Positions 36,366-45,798 of a stretch of DNA of 64,000 nt are shown one piece after another. The notes under the pieces were generated by a model. The model made no database searches, had not been told where the DNA came from, and was given only the letters and a program-made list of their open reading frames with translations. This DNA is from Pseudomonadota bacterium (lineage in GTDB: Bacteria > Pseudomonadota > Alphaproteobacteria > Sphingomonadales > Sphingomonadaceae): the NCBI GenBank assembly GCA_029779535.1, contig JAKPAG010000108.1, forward strand, positions 62,001 through 126,000, given 5' to 3'. Both the position numbers and the translations under genes were made by a program. The stretch's first letter is position 1. Each line of letters starts with the position of its first letter.

Positions 36366-37997
36366 ATGAACCGCACGCTGCGCACTTCCACCATCGCCAT
36401 GGCGCTTGCCGCCGGTTGGGTGCTGCCCGCCCATGCCGCCGCGGCCAAGCAGGACGAGGTTGCCCGCCAGCTGGCGGAAATGCGCGCCCAGCTTGACCAG
36501 CTCAACCAGCGCGTCGGCACTCTGGAAGGCGATCTGTCCGCTGCGCGCGCCCGCGCCGATGCCGCCGAAAACCGCGCTGCCGCCGCCCAGGCCGAGGCGG
36601 CCGCCGCCAAGGCAGCGGCCGCCAAGGTTCCCGCGCCGAGCGTTACCGCCAAGCCGGACGTCGAAATCTCGTGGGACGGCGCGCCCAAGCTGGCGACCAA
36701 GGAAGGCTGGAGCTTCAAGCCGCGCGGGCGGCTACACCTGGATGCCGGCGGCGTTTCGGCGCCGGGCGCTTACCAGAACTCGGCGCTGGGCTCGATGCGC
36801 ACCCGCGTGCGACGCGTTCGCCTTGGCTTCGAAGGGACGATTCCGGGCGGGCTGGGTTACAAGTCCGAACTGGACCTGGCCAACGGCAGCGTCGGCTTTG
36901 CCGATGTCTGGCTGAGCTATGCGCCTGCCAATGCCCCGCTGATCCTGCGGGTCGGCAATTTCGAACCGCTCAATTCGATGGAACAGATTTCCAGCTCGAA
37001 CTTCAATTCGTTCATCGAACGCTCGGCCTTCAACGACGCGTTCAGCAATTCGCGCAAGCTTGGCGCGGCGCTGGCCTTCAAGAGTGCCAACGCCGACTGG
37101 CGCGCCGAAGCGGGCCTGTTCGCCGCGCACACCATCGACAGCAGCCTCGACAACGATGGCTGGATCGGTGCGGCGCGGCTGGTCTATGCGCCCAAGGCGC
37201 TGGGCGGGCAGCTGCACCTGGGGGTGAACTACCAGTACCGCGACTTCGCTTCGAACATCAGCGGCGGCACCGCCACCGGCACGGGGATGGTTTCGACCAA
37301 CCAGCTGGCCCGCTATCGCGCCCGTCCGAACAGCCAGCTGACTGACGTGCGCTTCATCGACACCGGCAATTTCGCCGCGCGCAGCGACCAGGTGCTGGGG
37401 CTGGAAGCCATGGCCGTGTTCAAGGGCCTATACCTGGCCAGCGAAGCCCAGTGGGTGAAGGTCAAGGGCTATCGCGCTGGCGATCTTGCGAACGGCACGG
37501 CCGCCTTCAGCGGCGGCAACCTGGCGGTGGTGCCCACCGCCGATCCGAGCTTCTTCGGCGCCTATGGGGAAGTCGGCTACTTCCTCACGGGGGAAACCCG
37601 CGGCTACAAGCGCGGCGATGGCACCTGGGCGCGGACCAAGGTGCTCAACCCGGTCAGCAAGGGCGGCATGGGCGCGTTCCAGCTGGCCGCGCGCTATGAT
37701 TATGTCGATCTGAACGACGATGCCCTGATCGGCGGCGCGATCAACAATTTTGCCAATGGCACCACCAGCCTGGCGGCGCTGAACAGCCGGCTGGGCCGTG
37801 GCGGCACGCAGTCCAGCTATCTGCTGGGGTTGAACTGGTATCCCAGCGACTACGTGCGTTTGATGGTCAACTATGGCCATCTGCAGGTCACGGGCGGACC
37901 GCTGGCCGCCGCAGTCGATCCGGCGTCGACCAAGCCGGTCAACCAGCGCGATTACGGCGTCAACGTGCTCCAGACCCGGGTGCAGGTCGACTTCTAA
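36366..37997 (+). CDS. OprO/OprP-like phosphate-selective porin
   Basis: A 543-residue outer-membrane porin. It has a signal peptide (to about residue 24, cleaved after AHA), an N-terminal coiled coil with heptad Leu/Val (EMRAQLDQLNQRVGTLEGDL, then an Ala-rich helix), and a 16-strand-type beta-barrel starting at about residue 100 with GRLHLDAGG, RVRRVRLGFEGTIPGGLGYK and LDLANGSVGFADVWLSYA. It ends with an aromatic residue, RVQVDF, as barrels need. OprP-type porins import phosphate under starvation, matching the PHO box. A phosphate-specific preference is inferred. It converges on gph with a 4-bp overlap. Confidence 0.92.
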   Translation: MNRTLRTSTIAMALAAGWVLPAHAAAAKQDEVARQLAEMRAQLDQLNQRVGTLEGDLSAARARADAAENRAAAAQAEAAAAKAAAAKVPAPSVTAKPDVEISWDGAPKLATKEGWSFKPRGRLHLDAGGVSAPGAYQNSALGSMRTRVRRVRLGFEGTIPGGLGYKSELDLANGSVGFADVWLSYAPANAPLILRVGNFEPLNSMEQISSSNFNSFIERSAFNDAFSNSRKLGAALAFKSANADWRAEAGLFAAHTIDSSLDNDGWIGAARLVYAPKALGGQLHLGVNYQYRDFASNISGGTATGTGMVSTNQLARYRARPNSQLTDVRFIDTGNFAARSDQVLGLEAMAVFKGLYLASEAQWVKVKGYRAGDLANGTAAFSGGNLAVVPTADPSFFGAYGEVGYFLTGETRGYKRGDGTWARTKVLNPVSKGGMGAFQLAARYDYVDLNDDALIGGAINNFANGTTSLAALNSRLGRGGTQSSYLLGLNWYPSDYVRLMVNYGHLQVTGGPLAAAVDPASTKPVNQRDYGVNVLQTRVQVDF

Positions 37998-38656
37998 AGC
38001 CGGACCAGGGCGGGTACCAGTTCGTCGAAATGATCGATCACCGCCGCCGCGCCCAGCTGGGCCGGCGGCGCATCGTTGAACCCGAAGCTGACCGCGACGC
38101 AGGGCATTCCCGCCGCCGCCGCCGCGCGCGTGTCATAGGTGGTGTCGCCGACATAGGCCGCCGTGCCGCCCCCCAGCCGCTCGGCCATGGCCAGCAGCAC
38201 GTCGGGCGCGGGTTTCAGCGGATAGCCGCCCCCGCCACCGATTACCCAGCCGAACCGCTGGGTCAGCCCCAGCGCGTCGAGCAATTTCACCGCCAGATGG
38301 TGGGGCTTGTTGGTGACCAGCGCCAGCTGCGTCCCCGCTGCCTCCAGCGCGTCGAGCATGGCGGCCCCGCCGGGGTAAAGCGCGGTGTGGACCGCGATAT
38401 TCGCCTCGTAATAGCCGAGCAGCACGGGATAAAGCGTGTCCTGGTCGATCCCTTCGGCGCCGCCGGTCAGTTCCAGCGCACGGCCCAGCATCAGCCGCGA
38501 TCCGCCCCCGATCAGGCTCGATACGGCTGCGTCCTGCACCGGCCCGCGGCCGATGTGCGCCAGTGCGTGGTTGAGCGCCGCGCCCAGATCGCGCGAGGTG
38601 TCGAGCAGCGTTCCATCAAGGTCGAAGCCGACCGTGGCAAAGGGAATTTTAGTCAT
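37994..38656 (-). CDS. gph: Phosphoglycolate phosphatase-like HAD hydrolase
   Basis: A 220-residue HAD-superfamily phosphatase. FDLDGTLLDTSRDLGAALNH holds the nucleophile Asp and the acid Asp; VTNKPHHLAVKLLDALGL holds motif II; KPAPDVLL gives the Lys; and YVGDTTYDTRAAAAAGM the final acidic motif. The cap region and sequence match Gph, which removes phosphoglycolate made during DNA repair. ATG at 38656; divergent from glmU, with 62 bp between. Confidence 0.88.
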   Translation of the reverse strand: MTKIPFATVGFDLDGTLLDTSRDLGAALNHALAHIGRGPVQDAAVSSLIGGGSRLMLGRALELTGGAEGIDQDTLYPVLLGYYEANIAVHTALYPGGAAMLDALEAAGTQLALVTNKPHHLAVKLLDALGLTQRFGWVIGGGGGYPLKPAPDVLLAMAERLGGGTAAYVGDTTYDTRAAAAAGMPCVAVSFGFNDAPPAQLGAAAVIDHFDELVPALVRL

Positions 38657-38718
38657 CGCGCTGCGCCTTGCCGCGCGGGTGTGGAAACGGCAACAATTTG
38701 ATGGCATGGCGCTGCACC

Positions 38719-40080
38719 ATGAACGCTGAAATTCCGATTGCCGCAATCGTCCTGGCCGCTGGCAAGGGCACCCGCATGAAAAGCGACCTGCACAAGGTGC
38801 TGCACCCGATCGCCGGGCGGCCAATGCTGGAACATCTCCTGGCGAGTGTCGCGGCACTGGAACCGGCGCGGCAGGTGGTCGTGGTCGGCAGCGGGCGCGA
38901 TCAGCTGGAGCAGGCCTTGGGCGATCGTGCGGCAATTGCGGTGCAGGAACCGCAGCTGGGCACGGCCCACGCGGTGCAGCAGGCCGAAAGCGCGCTGGCC
39001 GGATTTTCGGGCGACGTGCTGGTGATGTATGGCGACGTGCCGTTCGTTTCGGCCGCGACCATGCGCGAAATGCTGGAGCGGTTGCACGGCGATGATGAAC
39101 CCGCCGTGGTCGTGCTGGGCTTCGTGCCGGACGATGCGCTGCAATACGGCCGGGTGATCGCGGTGGGCGACCGGATCGTGAAGATGGTCGAATACAAGGA
39201 CGCCGACCCGGACGAGCGGGCTTGCCACCTGTGCAATTCGGGCCTGATGGCGGCGCGGGCGGCGGACCTGTTCGCGCTGCTGGCGCGGGTCGGCAACGAC
39301 AATGCCCAGGGTGAATACTACCTGCCCGACGTGGTCAACATTGCTCTTGCCGATGGCCGGACCTGCGCTGTGGTCACCACTCGGGATCCCGACGAGGTCG
39401 CCGGGATCAACAGCCGCGCCGAACTGGCTGAAGCGGAACAGCGCTGGCAGCAGCGCCGCCGCCGCCGCGCGATGGACGAAGGCGCTTCGCTGGTCGCGCC
39501 CGAAACGGTGTGGTTCGCCTGGGACACGCAAGTGGGCAGCGACGTGCTGATCGAACCCAACGTGGTGTTCGGCCCTGGCGTGCGCGTGGCCGACGGAGCG
39601 ACGATCCGCGCGTTCTGCCACCTGGAGGGCGCGAGCCTGGCGAGCGGAGTCGAGGTTGGCCCCTATGCCCGCCTGCGCCCCGGCGCGGTGCTGGAGGAAA
39701 AGGCCAAGATCGGCAACTTCGTCGAGGTCAAGAAGGCCACGTTGGGCAAGGGCGCCAAGGCCAACCACCTGTCCTACATCGGCGATGCGGAAGTGGGGGC
39801 GGGGGCCAACATCGGCGCGGGGACCATCACCTGCAACTATGATGGCTACTTCAAGTACAAGACCGTGATCGGCGAGCGGGCCTTCATCGGCTCGAATTCG
39901 TCGCTGGTCGCGCCGGTGAAGATCGGCGCCGATGCGATCGTCGGGGCGGGTAGCGCGGTGACCCGCGATGTCGATGCCGGCGAACTTCGGATCGTGCGCG
40001 GCGAACAGCTGGTCAAGCCCGGCTGGGCCGATCGTTTCCACGATGCGATGAAGAAGAAGAAGGCCGAGAAGAAGGGCTGA
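38719..40080 (+). CDS. glmU: Bifunctional GlcNAc-1-phosphate uridyltransferase / glucosamine-1-phosphate acetyltransferase
   Basis: A 453-residue GlmU, which makes UDP-GlcNAc for peptidoglycan and LPS. The N-terminal uridyltransferase has IVLAAGKGTRMKSDLHKVLH and GDVPFVSAATM; the C-terminal acetyltransferase is a hexapeptide helix with VWFAWDTQVGSDVLIEPNVV, VGPYARLRPGAVLEEKAKIG, KANHLSYIGDAEVGAGANIG and GTITCNYDGYFKYKT. ATG at 38719 chosen over the longer frame, whose first 17 residues lack family similarity. glmS follows within 1.1 kb, with a membrane protein and a toxin-antitoxin pair between. Confidence 0.97.
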   Translation: MNAEIPIAAIVLAAGKGTRMKSDLHKVLHPIAGRPMLEHLLASVAALEPARQVVVVGSGRDQLEQALGDRAAIAVQEPQLGTAHAVQQAESALAGFSGDVLVMYGDVPFVSAATMREMLERLHGDDEPAVVVLGFVPDDALQYGRVIAVGDRIVKMVEYKDADPDERACHLCNSGLMAARAADLFALLARVGNDNAQGEYYLPDVVNIALADGRTCAVVTTRDPDEVAGINSRAELAEAEQRWQQRRRRRAMDEGASLVAPETVWFAWDTQVGSDVLIEPNVVFGPGVRVADGATIRAFCHLEGASLASGVEVGPYARLRPGAVLEEKAKIGNFVEVKKATLGKGAKANHLSYIGDAEVGAGANIGAGTITCNYDGYFKYKTVIGERAFIGSNSSLVAPVKIGADAIVGAGSAVTRDVDAGELRIVRGEQLVKPGWADRFHDAMKKKKAEKKG

Positions 40081-40085
40081 GCGGC

Positions 40086-40502
40086 GTGCTGGCAACGCTG
40101 CACGCGGTGCTGGCCGGGGCCTGGATCGGCGTCGTGATGGTCGAGGCGCTGGTCGAGCGCGCGCTGCTGGGACAGGGGCGGGACAAGGACCTGCTGCTCG
40201 CCCGGCTGCACTGGCGGATCGACAAACTGGTCGAACTGCCGTTGCTGGTCGCGGCGGCGGTGAGCGGGGCCAAGCTGCTGCGCGGAGTGCCGCTGGACGG
40301 CCTGCTACGCGCCAAGCTGGCCTGCGCCGCGCTGGCGATCTTCGCCAACCTCTATTGCATCTGGCTGGTCCGGCTGCGGCTGAAAATGGCCGAAGCCGGT
40401 GCGTGGGAGCTGTTCGCGATGATCGACCGCCGCCAGCACCAGGTGGGCGCGGTGGTGCTGCTGGGTTTGCTCGCGGCGACCGCGCTGGGGTTGCGGCATT
40501 GA
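40086..40502 (+). CDS. Membrane protein of unknown function
   Basis: A 138-residue protein with four likely membrane segments (about residues 3-25, 46-64, 74-96 and 116-136). It starts at GTG 40086, five bases after glmU. Conserved-looking polar residues within segments (H6, E20, H41, E49) resemble the small CopD-type or DUF membrane proteins, but I would not assign a function. Confidence 0.7.
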   Translation: MLATLHAVLAGAWIGVVMVEALVERALLGQGRDKDLLLARLHWRIDKLVELPLLVAAAVSGAKLLRGVPLDGLLRAKLACAALAIFANLYCIWLVRLRLKMAEAGAWELFAMIDRRQHQVGAVVLLGLLAATALGLRH

Positions 40503-40503
40503 C

Positions 40504-40524
40504 ATGATATCATGGTGTGATATC
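40504..40524. promoter_or_regulatory. Likely operator of the toxin-antitoxin genes
   Basis: The palindrome ATGATATCAT at 40504-40513 is followed by GTGATATC at 40517-40524, so TGATATC appears twice 13 bp apart just ahead of the antitoxin ATG. Ribbon-helix-helix antitoxins usually bind such tandem palindromes to repress their own operon. Confidence 0.6.
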
Positions 40525-40534
40525 GGCCTGCGAG

Positions 40535-40762
40535 ATGCGCACCCTGGTCGAAATCCCCGACGACGACATCCGCTGGCTTGACCGCGCGGCGGCAGAGCGC
40601 GGCCTGTCGCGCACGGCGCTGGTGCGCGAAGCAGTAACCCAGCTGCGCGAAGGGGTGCAGCGCAAGGGCGTCGATTCGTTTTTCGGCCTGTGGCGCGATC
40701 GCAGCGACGTGGGTGACGGGCAGGGCTATGTCCGGCGCATCCGCAGCGGTGATCCGGGATGA
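40535..40762 (+). CDS. Ribbon-helix-helix antitoxin of a VapBC-like pair
   Basis: A 75-residue protein with a ribbon-helix-helix (CopG/Arc) fold: MRTLVEIPDDDIRWLDRAAA, ERGLSRTALVREAVTQLRE. The C-terminal 35 residues (GVDSFFGLWRDRSDVGDGQG and on) resemble the toxin-wrapping tail. ATG at 40535 is preferred, because the GTG at 40517 lies inside the operator repeat. The toxin gene overlaps its stop by 4 bp. Confidence 0.85.
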   Translation: MRTLVEIPDDDIRWLDRAAAERGLSRTALVREAVTQLREGVQRKGVDSFFGLWRDRSDVGDGQGYVRRIRSGDPG

Positions 40763-41124
40763 GCGGGGCGTTGTTCGATGCCCCGATCCTGGTTGATGCG
40801 CTCGTCGGGCTATCAGCGGCGCGCACCGCGATCGTTACCGTGCCCGAACGCTATGTCACTCGCCTCGCTTGGACCGAGATCATGGCCGGCGCGCGCGGTG
40901 ATGAGGACCGGGTCGAGGAGTTCCTCGACCACTTCAAGGTGATCGAATTGAGCGAGGACATCGCCCGCCGCGCCGCCGTGCTGCGTCGTCAGCGCCAGGC
41001 CATGGCAATCGGCGATGCCTTGACCCTGGCCAGCGCGCAGCTGAGCGGGCGCATTCTGGTTACACGCAATATCAAGGACTTCCCGGCAGAGATGCCGGGA
41101 ATCCGTGTCCCCTATACCCTCTAG
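40759..41124 (+). CDS. vapC: PIN-domain ribonuclease toxin (VapC/FitB-like)
   Basis: A 121-residue PIN-domain protein. The acidic residues that bind Mg are present: Asp7 in FDAPILVDAL, Glu in TRLAWTEIMAG near 40, Asp in AMAIGDALTLASAQL near 87, and Asp in VTRNIKDFP near 106. Such toxins cleave RNA, often tRNA or rRNA, when the antitoxin is lost. It overlaps the antitoxin by an ATGA. Located between glmU and glmS, inside a normally stable cell-wall gene region. Confidence 0.9.
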   Translation: MSGALFDAPILVDALVGLSAARTAIVTVPERYVTRLAWTEIMAGARGDEDRVEEFLDHFKVIELSEDIARRAAVLRRQRQAMAIGDALTLASAQLSGRILVTRNIKDFPAEMPGIRVPYTL

Positions 41125-41140
41125 GCAAAGGCAGAACCGC

Positions 41141-42964
41141 ATGTGTGGGATCATTGGCATCGTCGGCAAGGACCCGGTGGCTGAGCGGCTGGTTGATGGG
41201 CTGCGGCGGATGGAATATCGCGGCTATGACAGCGCCGGGGTCTGCACGGTCCATGATGGCCAGCTCGTGCGGCGCCGTGCGCCGGGCAAGCTGATGGGGC
41301 TGGTTGCCGAACTGGCGCGCGATCCCGCGCCCGGCACCACCGGCATTGCCCATACCCGCTGGGCCACCCACGGCGCGCCGACCGCTGCCAATGCCCACCC
41401 CCACGCGACCGGGGAACTGGCGCTGGTCCACAACGGGATCATCGAGAACTTCCGCCAGCTGCGCGAGGCGCTGATGGCGCGCGGCCGCAGCTTCGAAAGC
41501 GAAACCGACACCGAAGTGGTCGCCCACTTGGTGTCGGAACTGGTCGAGGCCGGCCAATCGCCCGAAGACGCGGTAAAGGCGGTGCTGCCGCAGCTGCGCG
41601 GGGCCTTTGCCCTGGCCATTGCCTTTCGCCAGCACGGCGACATGCTGATCGGTGCGCGGCTCGGCTCGCCGCTGGTAGTCGGCTATGGCGACGGCGAGAC
41701 CTACCTGGGTTCGGACGCACTGGCGCTGGCCCCGCTGACCCAGAAGATCGCCTATCTCGACGAGGGCGACTGGGTGGTGATCACCCGCGACGGGGCGCGG
41801 ATCTTCGACAAGGACAACCAGCCGGTCGAGCGCGAAATAACCACCTCTGGCGCTTCCGCCGCGGCGATCGAGAAGGGCAATTACCGCCACTTCATGCAGA
41901 AGGAGATCTTCGAGCAGCCGACCGTGGTCGCCCAGACGCTGCGCAGCTATATCCGCCAGGTCGACCAGACGGTCGCGCTGCCGCAGTTCGATTTCGACCT
42001 GTCGCAGATCAACCGCGTCACCATCGTCGCTTGCGGCACCAGTTTCTATGCCGGGATGGTCGCCAAGTACTGGCTGGAGCAATTTGCGCGGCTGCCGGTG
42101 GATATCGATGTGGCAAGCGAGTTTCGCTATCGCGATCCGGTGCTGGAGCCGGGCGGGCTGGCGCTGTTCATTTCGCAGAGCGGCGAAACTGCCGATACGC
42201 TGGCGGCATTGCGCCACTGCAAGGCGGCCGGGCAGACCATCGCGGTGGTGGTCAACGTCCCGACCAGCTCGATGGCGCGCGAGGCCGACCTCTTGCTGCC
42301 GACTCACGCCGGGCCGGAAATCGGCGTGGCCAGCACCAAGGCCTTCACTTGCCAGCTGGCGGTGCTGGCGGCGTTCGCCGCCAACATGGCGGTCAAGCGC
42401 GGCCGGATGGACCGCGCCGAGGAGGCCGAGGTGGTCAAGCACCTGCTCGAAACCCCGGCCAGCCTGAATGCCGCGCTGGCCCATGACGACGAGATCGCGG
42501 AAATGGCGCACCTCGTCGCCCCGGCGCGCGACGTGCTCTACCTGGGGCGCGGCCAGGACTATCCGCTGGCGCTGGAAGGGGCGCTTAAGCTCAAGGAAAT
42601 CAGCTACATCCATGCTGAAGGCTATGCTTCGGGCGAAATGAAGCACGGCCCGATCGCGCTGATCGACGAGGCCGTGCCGGTGATCGTGCTGGCTCCGAGC
42701 GGGCCGCTGTTCGAAAAGACCGTCAGTAACATGCAGGAAGTGCGCGCGCGCGGCGGCAAGATCGTCCTGATCAGCGACCGCGAAGGGCTGGAAGAAGCGG
42801 GCGAGGGCTGCATGGCGACGATCGAGATGCCCAAGGTCCACCCGCTGATCGCGCCGCTGATCTATGCTGTGCCGGTGCAACTGCTGGCCTATCACGTCGC
42901 CTGCGTGAAGGGCACCGACGTCGACCAGCCGCGCAACCTGGCCAAATCGGTGACGGTGGAATGA
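41141..42964 (+). CDS. glmS: Glutamine-fructose-6-phosphate aminotransferase (isomerising)
   Basis: A 607-residue GlmS, making glucosamine-6-phosphate from fructose-6-phosphate and glutamine. N-terminal nucleophile MCGIIGIVGK requires Cys2 to be the first residue after Met, which fixes the start at ATG 41141. The glutaminase half has HTRWATHGAPTAANAHPH; two SIS domains hold CGTSFYAGMVAKYWLEQ, SQSGETADTLAALR and SYIHAEGYASGEMKHGP; the end is DVDQPRNLAKSVTVE. No glmS ribozyme is seen upstream, as expected outside Firmicutes. Confidence 0.98.
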   Translation: MCGIIGIVGKDPVAERLVDGLRRMEYRGYDSAGVCTVHDGQLVRRRAPGKLMGLVAELARDPAPGTTGIAHTRWATHGAPTAANAHPHATGELALVHNGIIENFRQLREALMARGRSFESETDTEVVAHLVSELVEAGQSPEDAVKAVLPQLRGAFALAIAFRQHGDMLIGARLGSPLVVGYGDGETYLGSDALALAPLTQKIAYLDEGDWVVITRDGARIFDKDNQPVEREITTSGASAAAIEKGNYRHFMQKEIFEQPTVVAQTLRSYIRQVDQTVALPQFDFDLSQINRVTIVACGTSFYAGMVAKYWLEQFARLPVDIDVASEFRYRDPVLEPGGLALFISQSGETADTLAALRHCKAAGQTIAVVVNVPTSSMAREADLLLPTHAGPEIGVASTKAFTCQLAVLAAFAANMAVKRGRMDRAEEAEVVKHLLETPASLNAALAHDDEIAEMAHLVAPARDVLYLGRGQDYPLALEGALKLKEISYIHAEGYASGEMKHGPIALIDEAVPVIVLAPSGPLFEKTVSNMQEVRARGGKIVLISDREGLEEAGEGCMATIEMPKVHPLIAPLIYAVPVQLLAYHVACVKGTDVDQPRNLAKSVTVE

Positions 42965-43335
42965 AGGTTGCGGGCGGCTGCCACTGCGGCGCGGTGCGCT
43001 TTGCCGCCAAGGTCGCCCCGGACGCGGCCCTGCTCGACTGCAATTGCTCGATCTGCGACAAGACCGGGTTCCTGCATCTGATTGTTCCGCATGGCGATTT
43101 CACGCTGCTGTCGGGGGCGGAGGTGCTGACGTCCTACCGCTTTGGCACCGGCGCGGCGGAGCACTTGTTCTGCCGTCACTGCGGGATCAAGAGCTTCTAC
43201 CAGCCGCGCTCGCACCCTGATGCGTGGAGCGTCAATTTCCGCTGCCTCGATCCGGGGCATGGGCTGGATCTGGCGGTGCAGCAGTTCGACGGGCGCAATT
43301 GGGAAAAAGCACGCGCCGGGCTGCCATCGGACTAG
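42961..43335 (+). CDS. GFA-family (CENP-V/GFA) zinc protein
   Basis: A 124-residue protein of the GFA family, named after glutathione-dependent formaldehyde-activating enzyme; most members have unknown function. The zinc cysteines are all present: CHCGAVRF near residue 7, CNCSICDKTGFL near 27 and CRHCGIKSFYQPRS near 74. It starts with an ATGA overlap on glmS. No glutathione or formaldehyde genes are near, so the formaldehyde role is not claimed. Confidence 0.93.
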   Translation: MKVAGGCHCGAVRFAAKVAPDAALLDCNCSICDKTGFLHLIVPHGDFTLLSGAEVLTSYRFGTGAAEHLFCRHCGIKSFYQPRSHPDAWSVNFRCLDPGHGLDLAVQQFDGRNWEKARAGLPSD

Positions 43336-43390
43336 GTATTTCGCCGCATGCTTTACGCGGCGCTAACACTTTGCCGCTAATCCTGCGCGG

Positions 43391-45766
43391 GTGAACAAAG
43401 CCACGTCGCCTTCCCATGCGCTGCCGCGCGATCTGAAGACCATGGCCGTGCTGGGCCTTGCCGACCCCGCCGACGGCGATTGGGGCCGCCTGCGCGGCAT
43501 GCAGTATTCCAGCCTGGCGCGCGTCACCCGGTTGCGCATCGCCGCGCATGCGGTGGCCGCGCTGGGGGTGTTCAGGCTCTATTACAGTACGGTGCATATC
43601 GCCGGGCTGCTGGGCTGGCTTATCCTGCTGGGCGCCAGCCTGGTGCACGGCGCACGGATCGATTCGGCCCTGGTCGATGCGGACCGCCGCCGGATGTCGC
43701 GCGACGAGGTCAACAAGCAGAGCATCAGCTCGATCTTCAATGCCCTGATCTGGGTCGCGCCGATGGCGTTCTTCGCGCCCTATGGCGGGCCGACCGAACA
43801 GCTTGAGCTGTGGGCGATCAGCGCCATGCTGATGACCATGGCGGCGGTGGTGATGCCGGCCGTGCCGCTTTCGAACCTGATTTTCGCGGGGATCGTGGCC
43901 AGCGGCTCGCTGGTCGCCTTCCTGCTGAACGGCGCGTTCGAAATGGCGCTGGTATCGCTGCTGTTTGGCGGGCTGGTGGTGCTGGGCGCGGTCGAGAACG
44001 CCCGCGCCTTCCTGATCGCTCGGATTGCCGAAGCGGCGATGGCCGAACGCAACGAGGTCGTCTCGCTGCTGCTCAAGGAATTCGAAGAAGGCGAGGCCGA
44101 CTGGCTGTGGCAGATCGACACCTCGCGCCGGGTCCGCTCGGTCAGCCCGCGCTTTGCCTTTGCGCTGGGCAAGGCCGCCGAGGAGATCGACGGCAAGCCG
44201 TTCATCCAGCTGATCGCCGGACCGGCCTGGGAAACGGGCCAGTTCCCCTCGAGCCTGCATGACCTGGCCGAACGGTTGAAGCGCCGCGAAAGCTTTTCGG
44301 AACTGCTGGTGCGGGTCCACATCAACGGCGAACAGCGCTGGTGGGAGCTGTCCGGCACCCCCAAACTGGACGAGAACGGCAATTTCGAAGGCTTCCGTGG
44401 GGTCGGCTCGGACGTGACCGAGCAGCGCGAAAGCAGCGAAAAGATCGCGCACATGGCGCGTTATGACACGCTGACCGGCCTGCCCAACCGCATGATGGTG
44501 ACCGAGGCGCTGGGCGAGGCGATGCGCTATGCCGATCAGTGGCGCACGCGCTGCGCTTTCCTGATGATCGACCTCGACCGCTTCAAGGCGGTGAACGATA
44601 CCCTCGGTCACCAGGTGGGCGACCAGTTGCTGGCGCGCGTGTCGGAACGGCTGAAGGGCCTGGTGTCCAGCAACGAGCTGTGCGGCCGCCTGGGCGGGGA
44701 CGAGTTCGCCGTGGTGATCCGCGATGCGTCCGATCCCACCCGCGTGACGCGCGTTGCCCAGGCGCTGATCGAGCTGCTCAGCCGGCCCTACGAAGTCGAT
44801 CATCATACGCTCTACATTGGCGCCTCGGTTGGATCGGCGATCGGCCCGCGCGACGGTTCGACCGTCGAGACGTTAATGCGCAACGCGGACCTCGCGCTCT
44901 ATCGCTCCAAGGAGGAAGGGGGCGGGATGCATTTCGGCTACGAGCCGACCCTGCATGCCCATGCCGAGGAACGCCGAAAGCTGGAATTCTCGCTGCGCCG
45001 CGCGCTCGAAAAGAACGAATTCGTGCTCAACTACCAGCCGGTGGTCGATGCCAAGGATGAAACCGTGGTCAGCTTCGAGGCGCTGCTGCGCTGGCACAGC
45101 GACGAGCATGGCTTCGTCAGCCCGGCCAAGTTCATTCCGCTCGCCGAAGACACCCGCCTGATCGTGCCGATTGGCGAATGGGTGCTGCGCGAAGCCTGCC
45201 GCGAAGCGACCCGCTGGCCCCCGACCGTCAAGGTTGCGGTCAACGTCTCCGGCGAACAGCTGCTCGATCCAGGCTTCATTCCCAGCGTCGTCGGTGCGCT
45301 CAGTTCCAGCGGGCTGCCGGCGCAGCGGCTGGAAATCGAAGTCACCGAAAGCATCTTCGTGCGCGATGCCACGGCTGCGCGCCAGGCGCTGGAACAGATC
45401 ATGTCGCTGGGCTGCGGGATCGCGCTCGACGATTTCGGCACGGGCTATTCCAGCCTGGCCTATATCCGCAACCTGCGCTTCTCGACGATCAAGATCGACC
45501 GCACCTTCGTGCAGGGCGCGGCGGCCGACAACCCGGAAAGCCTGGCGATCATCCGCGCCGTGGTGGCCATGGCCGAAAGCCTGGAAATGTCGACCACGGC
45601 GGAAGGCGTCGAAACCGAACGCGAACTGGGGATCATCCGCAGCCTGGGCTGCCGCAAGATCCAGGGCTATTACTTTGGCCGCCCAATGCCGGCTGCCGAT
45701 GCGCTCGGGCTGTTCGTCAAGCCGCAGATCCAGGCTGTGCGCGTGGTGGGCGGCAACGCGGCGTAA
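43391..45766 (+). CDS. Membrane-bound GGDEF-EAL protein with PAS domain
   Basis: A 791-residue c-di-GMP signalling protein. The order is: N-terminal hydrophobic segments (about residues 50-215), a PAS domain (ADWLWQIDTSRRVRSVSPRF to GVGSDVTEQRESSEK, about 235-355), GGDEF with GRLGGDEFAVV near 436, and EAL with SFEALLRWHS near 563, NVSGEQLLDPGF and DDFGTGYSSLAYI. Both catalytic motifs are intact, so it may make, break, or do both to c-di-GMP. It starts at GTG 43391. The PAS ligand is unknown. Confidence 0.95.
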   Translation: MNKATSPSHALPRDLKTMAVLGLADPADGDWGRLRGMQYSSLARVTRLRIAAHAVAALGVFRLYYSTVHIAGLLGWLILLGASLVHGARIDSALVDADRRRMSRDEVNKQSISSIFNALIWVAPMAFFAPYGGPTEQLELWAISAMLMTMAAVVMPAVPLSNLIFAGIVASGSLVAFLLNGAFEMALVSLLFGGLVVLGAVENARAFLIARIAEAAMAERNEVVSLLLKEFEEGEADWLWQIDTSRRVRSVSPRFAFALGKAAEEIDGKPFIQLIAGPAWETGQFPSSLHDLAERLKRRESFSELLVRVHINGEQRWWELSGTPKLDENGNFEGFRGVGSDVTEQRESSEKIAHMARYDTLTGLPNRMMVTEALGEAMRYADQWRTRCAFLMIDLDRFKAVNDTLGHQVGDQLLARVSERLKGLVSSNELCGRLGGDEFAVVIRDASDPTRVTRVAQALIELLSRPYEVDHHTLYIGASVGSAIGPRDGSTVETLMRNADLALYRSKEEGGGMHFGYEPTLHAHAEERRKLEFSLRRALEKNEFVLNYQPVVDAKDETVVSFEALLRWHSDEHGFVSPAKFIPLAEDTRLIVPIGEWVLREACREATRWPPTVKVAVNVSGEQLLDPGFIPSVVGALSSSGLPAQRLEIEVTESIFVRDATAARQALEQIMSLGCGIALDDFGTGYSSLAYIRNLRFSTIKIDRTFVQGAAADNPESLAIIRAVVAMAESLEMSTTAEGVETERELGIIRSLGCRKIQGYYFGRPMPAADALGLFVKPQIQAVRVVGGNAA

Positions 45767-45798
45767 TTTTCCGCCTCACGGCGGTGCGGCCAGGCCAA

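Noticed and set aside
40517..40534. GTG at 40517 as antitoxin start
   Set aside because: It lies within the second operator repeat, and the RHH fold begins with the strand at MRTLVEIP, so ATG 40535 is better.
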